DNA of 64,000 nucleotides, taken from positions 768,139 through 832,138 of the forward strand of contig JACTAT010000368.1 in assembly GCA_014526335.1 (NCBI GenBank), read 5' to 3'. Of the stretch, positions 1-13,700 are shown piece after piece. A model generated the notes under the pieces. The model saw nothing but the letters and a program-made list of their open reading frames with translations, was not told where the DNA came from and did not search any database. This stretch comes from Chrysaora quinquecirrha. Its lineage: Eukaryota > Cnidaria > Scyphozoa > Semaeostomeae > Pelagiidae. Within the stretch, counting starts at the first letter, position 1. Each line of letters starts with the position of its first letter. The position numbers and the translations under genes were made by a program.

Positions 1-21
1 GCCAAACGGTCAAACATTTTG

Positions 22-481
22 GGGGGCCTATTATAGGTTTGCGGCTTCGCGGCTTCGACCCCTATTTTGCGTGCGGTTTACGGATTTGGCAATGATTTTG
101 CTACGGTTTGCGGCTTCAGAAAAAGATGCGTCTTGCGTCTTTCGTTGCGTTTTGGCCTCGGTTTACGGCTTTGTGAATGCGGCGGCGGCTTTTAACCGAA
201 TAAACGGCCAGCGGCTATATTCTGAATTTCACAATAGATTGGACTAAAAAGGGCTCTGTGCCGCTAGAAAATGTAATAGGTGAGTACAGTAACCAGGGAA
301 GTAACCAAGTAACCGGATAAATGTCGATTGACAAGCTAATGTTAATGAGAAGGAGTGGAAGTCTAAACAATAGCTGTTAAAATAGCGGCCGCGGCTTGGC
401 GATTAATTTCATCGCGGATTGCGGCTTTGAGCTAAATTTTTTGCGGTTTCACGGCTTCTGGACCCCCTATAATAGGCCCCC
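22..481. mobile_element. Unclassified short inverted-repeat element
   Basis: 460 bp with perfect 16 bp inverted ends GGGGGCCTATTATAGG (22-37 and 466-481), flanked by ATTTTG on both sides (16-21 and 482-487). The interior is rich in GCGGCTT and CGGTTT motifs and has no coding. The left flank (1-20) resembles the end of the Harbinger-type element at 9892-10181. Confidence 0.65.
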
Positions 482-1139
482 ATTTTGCCTGACTTGCCCA
501 AATAAAATCTATTTCTTTTAACCTTTGTCTTTGTGCGTAGCTATTTTGAGATTTCTCTCTTTTGGCTTGGCTGGCTTAGTCAAAAAGTGAGATGATGAGA
601 GATTTTTTTCTAGAGGACAGTACTGTGCCATCAACAGTTTACGAATCAAGTGTTAAGATAGTTATACGCGGCAGAACTTAGAATCGCTGAAAATTATTAC
701 AATGTTTACCCTATTTCGCTTCCCAGGGCTACAAACGGTATAAAAGGCAGCTGAAAATCTCTAAGCTACATAAAATCAAGCATTCTGCACTGTATACCAA
801 CTGGCTTCATTCAGGTGTGCTAGATTCAGCTTTGCAACTATTTTTGAACCTCAGATGATCGATGATCAAATAAGCCACTGACGACGATAATGATGGTTTT
901 CATTATGGTATTGAAATGATATCCATCATATCTCTTGAGACTTTTGAGACCTTCTTTCTCTTATCAACTGACCAAACCCAACAAACCGATCAAACATTTT
1001 CAAAAGGAGGTCAACATCTGCCTGAAGTTCACTGGGAGATTCGTCATCTGCTCTTCACAAGGCTTTGCCTGGTATGCTCTAGCAGTTACATATTCTCTTG
1101 CTACCATCTTCTTCACAAAGCTGGTTAGCTCCATATATA
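482..1139. other. Spacer, nothing identified
   Basis: AT-rich sequence. Overlapping short ORFs near 916-1174 have no recognisable protein features. Confidence 0.4.
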
Positions 1140-1749
1140 CAGGGTGGCCCAAAAAAAGGGACCCCCTTCGGTAAATAATTTCTGAATAAATTTTCTCAAC
1201 GAGGAATTTTATCAAATTTATACCAGGTAATATTCAAGTCAAGTGCACTATCGTGTAGAAAAAATATGTTGGTGATAAGAGCTCCATCACGGCGCAATGG
1301 GACATTAAATGCATGATGTCCAAAAACCAGCTTTTTATATTCCATCATTGCGTACTGTACTGCAATCGTGCGTGAAGGCGAATAATTATCCCAGAGTAAA
1401 ATTGTCTCGACCATTAAGTATGGTCAGTCATATTAGACAAGTGTATTGAACAGGATTGAGGACATTTTGAATATCATTTGACTGAAAGAATGAGTTATTG
1501 ATTTTTCTGTTTTGTTGCGTAAGGATTACGTAAGGGTATAAAGTTGAATATTTTGTTACAGTACGTTTTTGAATTGTAAAGATTTAAAGTCAATTTATTC
1601 AGAGATACTAACCCATATCATCATGATATTTACATGATATATCTCACTTGAGTTGAATATCATGTAGTATTAATTTCATGAAATTCCAATTTAAGAATAA
1701 ATTATTTATAAATGATTCAGTAAGGGGGGCCCTTTTTGGGGCCACCCTG
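1140..1749. mobile_element. Mariner-type short element
   Basis: 610 bp with inverted ends CAGGGTGGCCCAAAAA and TTTTTGGGGCCACCCTG, flanked by TATA on both sides, consistent with a TA target. No transposase frame is present. Confidence 0.65.
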
Positions 1750-2445
1750 TATATCCTGCCACGAGTGTATATGTGACCAACTGTAATTTACTAATCTTTT
1801 GGAAATTTTCCAAACCTCCCCGCTTCTATTAGATCTCGAGCAAGAATTGACAAGGTTTTCTGTTTTGGAAATCAGAAATACAACAGATCTACAGTGTTTA
1901 CAAGGACCACTAGACATTTTGGGTGTAACTAGCTGTCACAGAGGTGGAACAGAGTCTTGAAATTAACAAAGTCAAGAATACACAGAAACATTTCCAACTA
2001 CCCAGCAAGCAAATTCAAGACAATAGGTTTTTTGACAATCTTTTGCACAGTTACAGATATTAGTTTCACGAGTGATTAGAAAATCTTAGAACTCAAAAGA
2101 CAAATGAAAAAGCAAAGCAAGTGAATTATTTTTTAGTCGTACAAAATTTCAAAATTGCGACGAACAGCCGACAAACTTTGTTTGAATAGGAATTAACTTA
2201 AAAAATTTAAGTTTATTACCCTGTAATGCGTTTTTTTCGTTCATGTCTCTCCTGCAAAGCTTCAGCCTAGCCGTCATTGCTGGAAATCATATTCAAACAC
2301 TTGGGCGCTTTAGACGGTTAACTCCTACACAGCGCACCTCTTTGTTTTAGGGTATTTTTAAAGGATTTTTCAGTAGGGGGGGAGGCAAATAAAGGTCCCC
2401 TGACACATCAAGAAATGGCACACGTTTAACTTGATACGCTGGGTG
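1750..2445. other. Spacer, nothing identified
   Basis: AT-rich sequence without a convincing frame or repeat. Confidence 0.4.
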
Positions 2446-2935
2446 CAGAGGCGGCGCCAGCCGCCAAAAAGCGAGCCTACTTTGGGGGTCTGGGGGCTTG
2501 CCCCCAGGAAAAATTTCTGGGGACCATGCCCTTTAGAATGCCAAAAAACGCCCTTTCGAGCGCCGGGAAACGCCCATATTTGGATCGATCGAATGAAAGA
2601 TAGTACCCTAATTTTGGCAGAGATGAAACAGTCAGTGAAGGTAAAAAAACTTAACGAGAACCTAATTATAAACTCAAGACACAACATAAACCTATGAAAA
2701 TATTATTCACTGCTTGATTGCTTTCAGCTGCTTCTTTTTCCTTCTTCCAAAGGGCAACCTCTCTTGATTCAGAAAAGAGTGTGAATTCAAGTCAAGTCTT
2801 AAGAAAAGAAAATGACTCATCAGCCCCCCCCCCACTATTTTTTCATCGGATTCGGGCGAATTACAAAATCGATCTTTGAGAAAACTGGGGTGGACACGTC
2901 CCCCCCCCCCAGTCTACCCCGTGGCGCCGCCCCTG
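2446..2935. mobile_element. hAT-type short element
   Basis: 490 bp with inverted ends CAGAGGCGGCGCCA and TGGCGCCGCCCCTG and a near-perfect 8 bp target duplication (GCTGGGTG at 2438-2445, GCTGGTTG at 2936-2943). GGGGGC-rich subterminal blocks and a poly-C run lie inside. The two opposed ORFs in it are not transposase. Confidence 0.8.
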
Positions 2936-2943
2936 GCTGGTTG

Positions 2944-4074
2944 TCTAGGGGCGACTGGCAACATTTTCCAAAGGGATGCTTCTTGGATTAAAGGAGGCCC
3001 TTAAGGCGGTAGTAAAGCGTTTTTCAAACAATAATACCATATTCCCATACGTTCCTGTAATTCCATCTTAAATGGCTTTAAACTATACCAATATCATTTG
3101 GAAAGGGTAAAAGGTGGCACCTATAGATATTCTTTTTCAAAGCACAATTGCAATCTTGTTTTCAACTTAAAACTAACAAAATACGGTGAGGGGTCCACAC
3201 GCTCGTAAGCAGCTACAACAAGCAGGGTGGGCCCGGGTTGGATCCCAACTTAACCATCCCCTGCCAGTCCACTCCGTTCATGTTGCACTGCAAATGCCTC
3301 AGTCTAAATTATTAGCTATTTCAGGTTAGGGACATAGAGAGAGTTATGCTTAGGGAGCAAGCATTTGTCAAGCTTAAATGACTATAAAACTTAAAAGACG
3401 ACCCATGTCACTTGTCATGTATGAATAGATACACAAGCCAATGAAATGATGAAAAATAAAGCCGAATTTAAGAATATGTAGACATTTAGGAAATCTCCCA
3501 TTGAAGGATGTAGAAGAGTCTTTGACTCTAGAGATTGAAATCCAAACAAATGATCAAAATGCCAAAGTCCCTGTCTCCCCCATAATTTCACACTGCTTGA
3601 TTGATTTGGGCATAATACAATAGTTTGGGAATTGGAAGGGAAATTGAAAGAATTTGTTTTGATACAGATAACCCTTCGACTTAGGTCATTGGGGAAAAAG
3701 TACTTTTCTTTAACTCAGTACCTATGGGGGCAAAACTAGGGCCGATTGCCATTCTAGTCGGTACGCTAAATAATTTCCTGCCTCGTTTCAAAAGTCCACA
3801 CACTAAAATATGAGCATATTACAATGAGAGCGAAAGCGTTCGTGGTTATGATATGAAAGTGAGAAGTACGAACTCTTGTATGTCTACACAGAACCGGTAT
3901 TTTGGTTTTGATGTGGATAGATTTCCAAAACGCAGGGAAGAAACGAGGATCTAGCTCTGCCAAATATTCGACACAATTCTATTTGTAATTTTCTGCACAC
4001 TCTTGGTGATCTTGGTGATGGTCTATGGCAGAATCATGCTTGAGGGAGGGTTGTTGCCTAGAATTGGGGGTGGT
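2944..4074. other. Spacer, nothing identified
   Basis: No splice-bounded frame or repeat was recognised. Confidence 0.4.
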
Positions 4075-4325
4075 TGCCCCCTTTGTGGCGACAAATGTCG
4101 GTAGGAACATGCTGTTTGACCACCTAGTTTTGCTATTATCAATTGATTCCTCCTTCTCCCCCGTTACAATGTTGTTTCGTACAAAAGTTGTCTTGCTCTA
4201 CTATAAAAATTGTTTTGGGGGTAAAAGGGGGAAGAATTGGAGTTATGGAAGTAGAAAATCAATGGAATAGACTTTATTCCTCGGAGAAAATGCCCTGTTC
4301 CAAATATTTTGTCCAAGATTGTAGG
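4075..4325. mobile_element. Short inverted-repeat element, family A copy 1
   Basis: Its right end reads TTTTGTCCAAGATTGTAGG, and its interior (CCGTTACAATG, AACAAAAGTTG-like and GGTAAAAGGGGGAAGAATT blocks) matches the reverse complement of 13064-13305. The left end is degenerate and its boundary approximate. Confidence 0.55.
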
Positions 4326-5645
4326 GTTGGAAGCAGCGAAGCACAGTAATTGTCTTGTTTATTTGAAGTGCAAGGAAGCGTTGCCAAGCCAGGGCTAGAT
4401 AAACAGGGCTCTTATGAACAAATGCATGAATTTATACTTAATCATCAAATCTTCTTGTTTGGAAGCAATCATAGTACTTGTATAGCACAAAATAAAAATA
4501 CGTTTACGCTTTTACTCTTCGCAAATAAAGCAAGTCATTTCGCCTTCTACCATTTTCGTTTTCGATTGCAATATCTCTTCTTCTTTCTTCGCAGCTTTGA
4601 TTTTATTCTTGGATGTGGAATTAGTTTTGTTGACTAGAAAGAGAAATTAAGGAGTAAATATTAATGCCTGCATAGCAGCATTCAGATCTGCACAAAGTAT
4701 GGTGGGGGCATACGCTGGCTTCACCTCATTGAAATGCTACAAGGCCACAGATCAGTCGTGCTGTGGCGGAGCTAAATTTGGATAAGGAGACCCGAAAGAG
4801 GCGATATTTAGATTTGTCTATACCAACTTTTGGAAGTAGATAAAACAACAACAAACATTGTACTGTGACTTTCACAGAGAGGAAAAACAGGAGGTCACCA
4901 AGTCTCCACTTACAATTCAACTACGAAGTATTAAATTGAAAAAAAATGCAAATAAATTTCCAAACGAGAGAGAAACTGTATAGCAAGGGACTGCTGTTCC
5001 TTATATTACATCAATCAACAGAACCTTATAGGAGATTTGATGCACAAAATTGGTGCTTCTAGAATGATGCCGTTTGTAACTATCGTTTGATTGTGATCTC
5101 CGAGGCAAGACAGCTTCTCGATACGCCGTTACAGAGTATCCGGTACACCGTACGACAGGCTAAAAATCGACCCGGTTTGGTACAAACGCAACCTGGTATA
5201 TGGAACATTTGAAAAATCAGAGCCATGACATGCGCATGCGTGAAAACTAGTACGCTTGCAAAAAAGTCGACACACTGGTACATAGCTGTCATCCCCCCAT
5301 TACATAGCTTCCTCTCTTGTATATGAGCAAACTTTGATCCAACAGAGCTTGGAGCTGGACAAAAACATTTTGACACAACATATCGTATACATGGTGCAGA
5401 AGAAAATGGTTTTATTGTCGTTGCCAGACCTATTGATGCACACTGGGTTAAAAACCTGCAAAATTGTGCCTAAGCCTTTGCTCGTTCAAAATGACAGCAA
5501 CCAGTAACAGACGGTGTAAATAAAAATGCAAAAAAATGAGTTTATTTCTTCGTAAAATATACTGTGCTGAATAATTATTGCTTTTTTAGAATCGAAAAGC
5601 GTTTGAGGCCAACAGGTTTATTGTATCCAAGTGAATGAGGTGCTC
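4326..5645. other. Spacer, nothing certain
   Basis: Contains an unrecognised 98-codon minus ORF at 5080-5376 and an ATGCGCATGCG palindrome near 5228. No homology is recognised. Confidence 0.35.
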
Positions 5646-5812
5646 GTGCTGTGGCGTCGTGGCCTAATCCAGCTGTGTCAGCAGCTCAGAATGGTTCTAG
5701 CCCCAACTACGGTAAGGTCACAGCCAGGGTCAAGTTCTCGATTGAATAAACTACTGAGATCCTAGTGGCTGGCGCTAAATACACTTTTTCACCCTGACCT
5801 ACACCTTCACTC
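5646..5812 (+). mobile_element. tRNA-derived SINE, copy 1
   Basis: Pol III box A TGGCGTCGTGG (5652-5662) and a box B with one change, GGTTCTAGCCC (5693-5703). The body CAGCCAGGGTCAAG...ACTGAGATCCTAG and the 3' part match the copy at 29655-29849 on the other strand. Confidence 0.75.
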
Positions 5813-6978
5813 ATTATTTTCGCTGCTCGGTTTTGCACTATCTGTAGCTTGGAGAGCTGTGGCTCCGATATTGTCCCAATCAGGGCAAAAGTATCTGAAA
5901 TGTGGCTCTATAAAACTTTAATACACCCAATTGTATTTGAAATCAGTAAGTGATGCTAAGGATATGGTAGTATGCTAATACCGCTCGTTTTTTTTGCTGG
6001 TCAGTTTTGACACATATGTGGGCTATGTGTACTCTTAGCTATTTGACATTGTTTTGCTAGATTAGGTTTTGCTACAATCCCGACTGTTTTTCCTGTTTTT
6101 TAATCATTTTCACTCAAATCCTATTAGGAGTTTGAATACTTACATATGCGTAACCTTTGTTGCCATTGCAAATCGTAGTAATCGCGTTTCTGCTTTTGGA
6201 TCGATAAATATTTCTCAGATCTTTAACCATGGTTGAGTTCCATTCTAATCCTGTCCAATCATTGTTTTTTGTGATCTTTTCACTGTTTCAATGTAAAAAT
6301 TGCAACGATTTAGCGGTTTTAGACTGCCGGGAATATGATTATGTGTTTTAAATACTAAAGACCGTTGTTACTGTTCGTTGTAGATAGGTTCCCAGTGTTA
6401 GAACTGTACTTTGGGAATAATACCTTTCGGTTGTTGGTCCGTTTTACAGAGGTGTCCGTTGACAGGGGTGCAAATAAATTAAAAAAAGGAGTTCTGTCCC
6501 GATTCTCTGTTAATCACAAAACGCAAACAAGATATTTGTGAAACCTCGTAAAACACCGTCTTTCTTCTTATATCAATGAAAAAATAAATTTCCCTTAATT
6601 TGAATCATTACTTACTTGCACCATCCGCTATTTTTCTATCCTCGTGCCCATTGGTGTATGGAAGGTTATTCTAACACTAATCGTCCAATTGAGGTAAGCA
6701 ACTAAGAATGCTGCTCGACTTGGATGATGGCTAGATTTTTAAACGTATTTGAATGCATTGCATATCTTGAATTTATTCCCAGTTCCATTGCCAAGAAAAG
6801 AGGTTAAGTTAAAAACTTTGCCAAAATAAGGGTTGAGTTAATCTGTAAAACGTTTGCCTGCTCTCAACTATAAACTAATGTCCTCTTTGTCGTTGTCAAC
6901 TATTAGAGAAATCAGACATTCTTCTTCTGCCAAGTAAATGAGATTAGTATGTTTAAATATTTGCACGTGGTAAGTAGT
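5813..6978. other. Spacer; search area for missing DBH-like exons
   Basis: No exon continuing the DBH-like gene was recognised here on the minus strand, and no other feature was identified. Confidence 0.35.
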
Positions 6979-7232
6979 CTACAATCCCAGACAAAACTCA
7001 TGAGACTAATACGAAAAAATGCTCCTCTTGCCACATATCGCTCTCCCCATCCCCCCCGGAACCAATGTTGTTGTGGCAAAAAAAAAACAGCTAAAAGTAA
7101 AAGAAAATCTGTAAGAATCACAGAAACCCAGAATTGTATTTGTGGGGATTCATTTTCTTTCTATTTTTACAGAGTATTTCTAAATGGGTGAAACTTTATT
7201 GAAGTCTCATTGAGTTTTGTCCGGGATTGTAG
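6979..7232. mobile_element. Short inverted-repeat element, family A relative
   Basis: 254 bp. The ends CTACAATCCCAGACAAAACT and AGTTTTGTCCGGGATTGTAG are inverted and near-perfect, continuing through a TGAGAC/GTCTCA pair. Terminal sequence resembles the elements at 4075-4325 and 13064-13305. Confidence 0.65.
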
Positions 7233-7590
7233 GTATAAAACAATCCTGCAACAAAACAATAACTACACTAACTACAACAAGCTTTACCACAAAAGTCATC
7301 AAAAAGCTCATATAAAAGCAGTGGATTTCAAAAAACAATTACGTACCGTGAACTATTTACAGTTGAAAAAGGTAAAAGGATTTTGAATATGTCCCTTTCA
7401 TGCATAATTCTTGAATTCTTGGATGTTTGATAACCTCTAGCCACCAAATAATCGTAAAACATTTGTCGTATATCGAGCTGATACTATTATTGGTGATCCA
7501 GTATTACTTAGATATGGGTGCTATTTATTGCTTGCTTTCAACTCTATTTGCAACAAATACGCCATGTTAAAAAGTTTTAAAGTGACTTAC

Positions 7591-7730
7591 TCAACTGTGC
7601 GGATTTTCCTCCCATATCTAGCAGCAAATTTTGCAGATAACGTTTCTTCAGAACTGCATGTTTGAAAATTTAATCGAGGATAATACATGAAAAAATGCAG
7701 ACACATTTCATCTGTTGACTCTTTTCCACC
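7591..7730 (-). CDS. DBH-like exon 11: copper-ligand methionine
   Basis: 140 bp. GGKESTDEMCLHFFMYYP contains the Met ligand of the CuM site and the conserved YYP. The frame reaches a stop shortly after a GTAAGT donor at 7585-7590, so the exon is taken to end at 7591 in phase 2. The following exon was not found below this point. Confidence 0.85.
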
Positions 7731-10700
7731 CTGGAAAAATACGATGATGTTAATACCTAACCATTTTTGAGGGAGACTGATAGATAGCATTGCATTGGTG
7801 AATGATTTCAGAAGAAGTATGAAGACACAATAATGACAACTCACAACTGTTGCATATTTCCTATCAGTTGTATTATATCTGCAGTATGTATGAAGCTCAT
7901 CTCCCTGAAAAGCAACAAAAATTTTAATTTCTATTCATGTTTAAAAATCATATGGACAGTTTTTTTTCAATTTTGTAGTAAATGAGCCCTTTCGGTACTT
8001 GCCCGCTGTTTAGATTCACTAAACGAATGCACAGATGCCACTTTTTACTATAAGCTATTCACTACAATAATATTGAATGAGATCTTTGTCAATGTATTGC
8101 AAAAATAACTTCTTTTTCTACCGAGCTTGCCCATTCACTTGGTGCTAGTCTTATGTTTCCCACGAGGTCAATTCTACAGTGCTATTTTTGCAAAATTAGG
8201 GTGACATGCTGTATCTTTGCAATGTAATCAGGAAAGTGCAGTTCCAAGCAGAGAATGCTTTAACTGACATTTCAATAAAACTGAAAATCTGGTTCAAACG
8301 ACACATTTAAAAATTCTATTTTCTAGCTAAGTTTTCCCAAGCATATTTCGCATTCGCTAAACAATCGTTCTGTTAATCTTTTGTTAGAACTAAATCTCCT
8401 TTAAAATTAATGACAGTGAATCAAGTTTAGTGTATGTAAACTTGCTATCTTCACCAAGCCTCCAGAGTTGGCCTGCAATTTCGGCTTTCTAGCGATTTAT
8501 AGCAGCCGATATACGAAAACAAAAAGATACACGAAATGTTCGATTGCAAAAAATAAAGGCCTAAGGTAGTGACTGTTGAACTGCGCTTAATTATTATCTG
8601 TGCTTAATTCTTAAGGGAAATAGGTCAAACCTCAAAGCCGATAGTTTTTCTGGCATTTTTTTTGAAAATGATGCAAAGATAATCAGACACAGGAATTGTA
8701 GCGAAAGACGCGAGTCCAAGAAACAATATTCTTTATATTTACATGCAGATCAGAGTGTGTTCAAGTGCGTTCACGGGGACTCTCCACCAGGGTTTATTTC
8801 TTGACACTAGTTGTTCACAATATTCATCTTTATTGGTGTTAATCGCGTGTAACTTTAGATTGTTTGACACAACTAGGCAACATGTGAACCAGGCGGAAAT
8901 GTTTCGTAGAATTCGTTGCTAATCTAATGCCAAACATCGTTGAAAAATTTTATGTTGAAATGTTTATCAATTGCGTGATGACGTATCTTGCACTATTAAC
9001 AATCTGACTATTAGCTTTATTCAATACGAAAATACCGCCAACAGCTACAACTAACTGCAATTACGTGAAAAAAAGAAAAAGCAACTTACAGCTCTAAACT
9101 CTATTGGTTTTTCCAAAAGGTACGTTTGCTGGAAGAATAAAAAAGTTTTATTTCATTTTAAATAGGATGATGCTCTTGATCAGGGAGGGTGAATACGCTA
9201 TTGCTCGCGATCAAAAAATTTCTTTTCGCAGGTTTTCGAATTTCAAAGAAAAATTCTATTCACAACATGATTAACGAAAATCATAATCCCCTAAATTTCA
9301 TTTCATCCGTCAAATTTTGAAAACATTCTTTTTATAACGCAGAGTACATTTTCTTTTGCTTTGATAATACTCTCAGGTCTCTAATAGTGCTCCCCCCGCT
9401 TGCAAATTTTTTGAAGAATTTCCACCCAGGACACTCTTATTGGAACCCCTCGCTTATTAAATTTGGCAAAAATATCCAGCCAGGACATCTTTCAAGCCTG
9501 GTGAACTATATGAAACCATTGCACGGTAATTTTACAACTCGAAATATCGTCAAAAAATTCGGGAGGACATTGCATTTTATTGTTTTATAGTGATTTTGGA
9601 CGTCTTTAAAGAGTAAGTGTTTATGAATAAGCGTAAAATGACGTGCTGTCCTAATTATCTTGTTCTTGTGAAAGCCCAACTGCAATTTCTAAGAGCCATC
9701 CAAACGTTCTATCTTGTTTTACGTGCAGAGAACAGGGAGCCAGAGATACACGTTGTTTACCCCCCGACAATTAAATTTTCCTATTTTTCCAGCCCCCTCC
9801 TACTATTGGAACCCCCCTACTATTAATTTTCATTTTTTTTTCCACCCCCCTGCTATTCCAGACCCCCCGTCTATTAGAGACGTTAGAGTAAGGCGCTGGC
9901 CAAACGATCAAACATTGTTAGTCATTGTCAAAAACAAAAGAAATGTTTGACACGCAATGTTGAAAGCGACGGCCAAACGATCAAACATTGCTTGACAAGC
10001 AAAAATAAGCAAAATTTTGGGGGGTTTTGTCTTTGAAAAAGTTCAAAAACATTTTTTGCGTGTGTCAAGCAAAAAATGTTGGACGGGCAATGTTTTTGGA
10101 CGTGGCCAAACAGTAAACATTTTGCTTCAAAAGCAGATTTCAAATGTTTGACCAACAATGTTTGATCATTTGCCCAGGGCCTAATGCAAAGAGGTTAAGA
10201 ATTTTCTAGAAAAATGATACTCGTGTTGTTTACCTGGTATCTAAAGTTATATTCGTCAATTCTGAAGACTTCCTTTATCTCTTTTCCATCTCTTACAAGA
10301 GTTGTCCAGATTCTATTTCCTGTCATATGTGCATGTGGCATTGCAGTGAAAAGTTTGATACTATTACCATTGAAGGCTTTTTTGTTTTTGATTTTCTAAA
10401 TACAATAAAAGATCAAAAACGTATCAGTAAGGTGTTTTATACCTTATTCTTCAATGTTGGAAATAAAATTCATCTGGTATGGTATCGATTCCATGAAGCC
10501 AGCCCGAATCCACACTACCCTTTTCTCCATCAGTTAATGTTATGTTTTTTGTAACAAACAATTCCTGTTTCTTCCAATATACATGTAGCTTGGCTGCACC
10601 TTTCGACGCTTGATTAGGGAGGGGGCCAGATAGTTTCTAGCCAAACTTCCGGATTTGAGTAGAGGTTGTAATATCGAGGTTTGGTTGCTCTTTGTAGAAA

Positions 10701-13700
10701 AATCTTCGGTGTACAGTGTAACGTCCGTATTAGGGGCACCCGCAGGACTAATTCTATTTACTGTTAAATAAGGATGTCTGCTGTAGTGTGGTGCCAACAA
10801 TTGAGATTCCACTGTATTTTTCAAGCAACAGCTGGGAAAAGCCCACCACATTTTCGAAGGAACTGTCTTATTCCTACACATTTACCAAGGCCCAATCAAG
10901 TGTTGATTTCTGGCAGCCATAGTTGATTAGCCGTTCATAGAAGCCAGAAGTAGGCGACTAAACCAACCATCCAGCATATGCTTAAGCATAAAATTCGATT
11001 AGTACCCGCTACCCAGAACCATCATACATTCAAAGTAAATTAATATATCTCCTTCACATCAAATGCTATGCACAAACAGAATTCTTAAAAGAAACAAAAT
11101 GTTACCATCGAGCATTCCTTTGGGCAATATGTTTCAATTATCCAAGATTTTTGTTTTGGTGGTATAATCATTGAGCCTGATACATTGGCTCCAACTGTCA
11201 AAAGTGCCGCATCGTACTTTCTTGGAGACGTATAGTAAAGACGCAGGCCTGAGCTGTCCACAAAATCTACAACAAAAACAAAATTTAGTACCGGGCAAAA
11301 GAATTACCCATTAAAAACTCCAAGAAGACATAGACAGCAGTTATGATATCAGATCAAATTGGTAAAGATTAAGATTAAGATTAAGATTAAGATAAGAAAC
11401 TATAAAATCAGCTTATAAGTGGCATACATCCCAGACAGCTAGTACGGTTTACATTACACAAAATCTTATTTCAGAGAATATTTATGGAAACCGACTGAAA
11501 ATCCTTGGCTTTTCTTTCAACTATTCAACTGTGCCTTCCTATTGCTACAACAGAAGAAGGATTTATGATGCTGCGTATTATTGGCTCCTAGATTTCTTGT
11601 TAGTCCTTTTTTGTAGACATTATGATGCTTGGTGTTCTATATTTTACTCTTAATTAATAACAGATTAAAGAACTAAATAACAACGTACCTTTTTTAACAG
11701 CGGGGTTGTCAAAATGAGTGGACAAAACCACATATTTGACGCTATCCAAAGTTCCGATAGGTAGACCAACGTTTTCAGGGAACCTGAAGCTCTGAAAATG
11801 AGACCATGAATTTCAGTCGAATATCATATAAATATTTTTATCTTGAATTTTACAGGTGCTGCAGTGACAATGAGCCTTTAATTAGAATGATTAAAAAAGT
11901 TTCACAAGAAAACTGACAACTTATAATTTTTAAATTGTTTTTATTTATTAAGGATTAAACTCGTTTTTAATTCTTTTAAATTACCTTCTATGCTCGGGGT
12001 TAAGGATTCTGTGTCCAAGTGCATTCGGGCTCCTGTTGTCTAAAAATTTCTCTGTGGTGGATGTTCTCGGAACGAAACTTCTCGGCATCTTTCAATATGA
12101 ATTCGAGAGCATTTAGTCACGGACAAAATTCTCATATGCTTAAACACTTAAGGAACCCCCTTCTCGCCGCTCTCTTGGGTCTGAAGACAGCTGCTTTTAT
12201 ATTCCTGATAGATCAAGGAAGCGCTGCATATTTCTTGGGTGAAATCCACGCTAAACAAACAGCTTTATCACTACAACTTGCAACTTTCCTAACTGTTATT
12301 TCATTCATTTTTTATTTTCTTATTCCCATTTATGAGTTTTATTTTCCTTTAATGTTATCGCTTTTTTATTGTTTTCCTCACGCGTGTTATTAGGTTCTGC
12401 GATATCTTATATCTGTATTTAGTTCATTAATTTGTTCATATATTTACAAATTAAAAACTGTCATTTTTCTTGCGAAATTTCTATCATGGTATTGGTTATT
12501 GAATTCTCGAAGTTTTGGAATTATTCAGAAACATTGAAGAGGATTGTGCAACTTAGCATACTCGTTAGAAGTTTCTTCAAATAAAATAATCACAAGTGGT
12601 AATAATCACAGGTGGTAATCACATAGCAAGTTTTCAAACACTTAAATGATTCTCAGAGCTTGACGAAACTTTACCAAATTTCCGGCATAAGGTTAAAATC
12701 AGACCCTTAGACCCATAGAACCCGGACCGGACCCTATTATAGAAAATTATAAAACCGAAGCATCATTGCTGAGCTTGAAGAGAAGCTGAGCAACCTTGAG
12801 TCCCCGAATAAAGCTAAACTGGGTAATAAATTTTACAGCGTCATTTTTCTGCGTCACTAATTGTTCAGATAAATGGAACAAGCTCAGATAAATGGATGAC
12901 TTCAAATGCGTCTACTTATTAACGCACCTTGTTTTAGCTTTATTCGGCGACTCAAGGTTGCAGAGCTCTCTTCAAGCAATGTGGCTTCTATATTCTTCGT
13001 CCGCCACGATGAGAAAAGTCATACTACTCAATGCGTTATATAAGGGAACGTCCAAGATCCAGTCCACAATCTTGGACACAATATTCGGAAGAAGGCCTTT
13101 TCCCGAGGAATATGGCCTATGTCATTGATTTTCTACTTCCATAACTCGAATTCTTCCCCCTTTTACCCCAAAAAAATGTTGCTAGTAGAGCAAGGCAACT
13201 TTTGTTCGAAAGACATTGTAACGGGGCCGAAGGGAGAATTCACAAATAGTAGCAAAACTATTTAGGCTGTTCCAATATACAGTGTTTTGTCCAAGACTGC
13301 AGGTCCTATGGGTCCTAGGTCTGGTTTTTACCATATTCCCAAATTACTTCTAGTAAAAATAATACGAGTGTTTGAGTATTACATAAAATGATTAACTTAC
13401 TCCGCCTCCATTTCCCCATGCAAACATCGTGGTTCCTCCAGCACAATCCCTAATTGACGGTGGCATATCTGAGCCATGACAGTGCCCGCTTACACTGAGT
13501 GCTGATTCATTGAAATCATCCTTACAAGCGTAAAGTAGCATGTGGTGGACTAACGGTTCTGGACGCATTTGGATCAAAGGAGCTATCTGTGTACACAACG
13601 TAATAAATATTTCAATTTTATTGCATGTAGCACTTTTAGGAATATACCTGAATGATTATAACTGCAAATACATTTGAAATGAAGATAATGAAATGTAAAC

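Noticed and set aside
2370..2697. Opposed ORFs of 105 and 88 codons
   Set aside because: They lie across the left end of a hAT-type element and translate its GC-rich terminal sequence.
5080..5376. 98-codon minus ORF considered as the missing C-terminal DBH-like exon
   Set aside because: It lacks an acceptor in phase 2 and has no resemblance to the family's C-terminal region.
12019..12393. 124-codon plus-strand ORF with a hydrophobic C terminus
   Set aside because: It lies antisense in an intron of the DBH-like gene, shows no domain, and its composition follows the AT-rich background.
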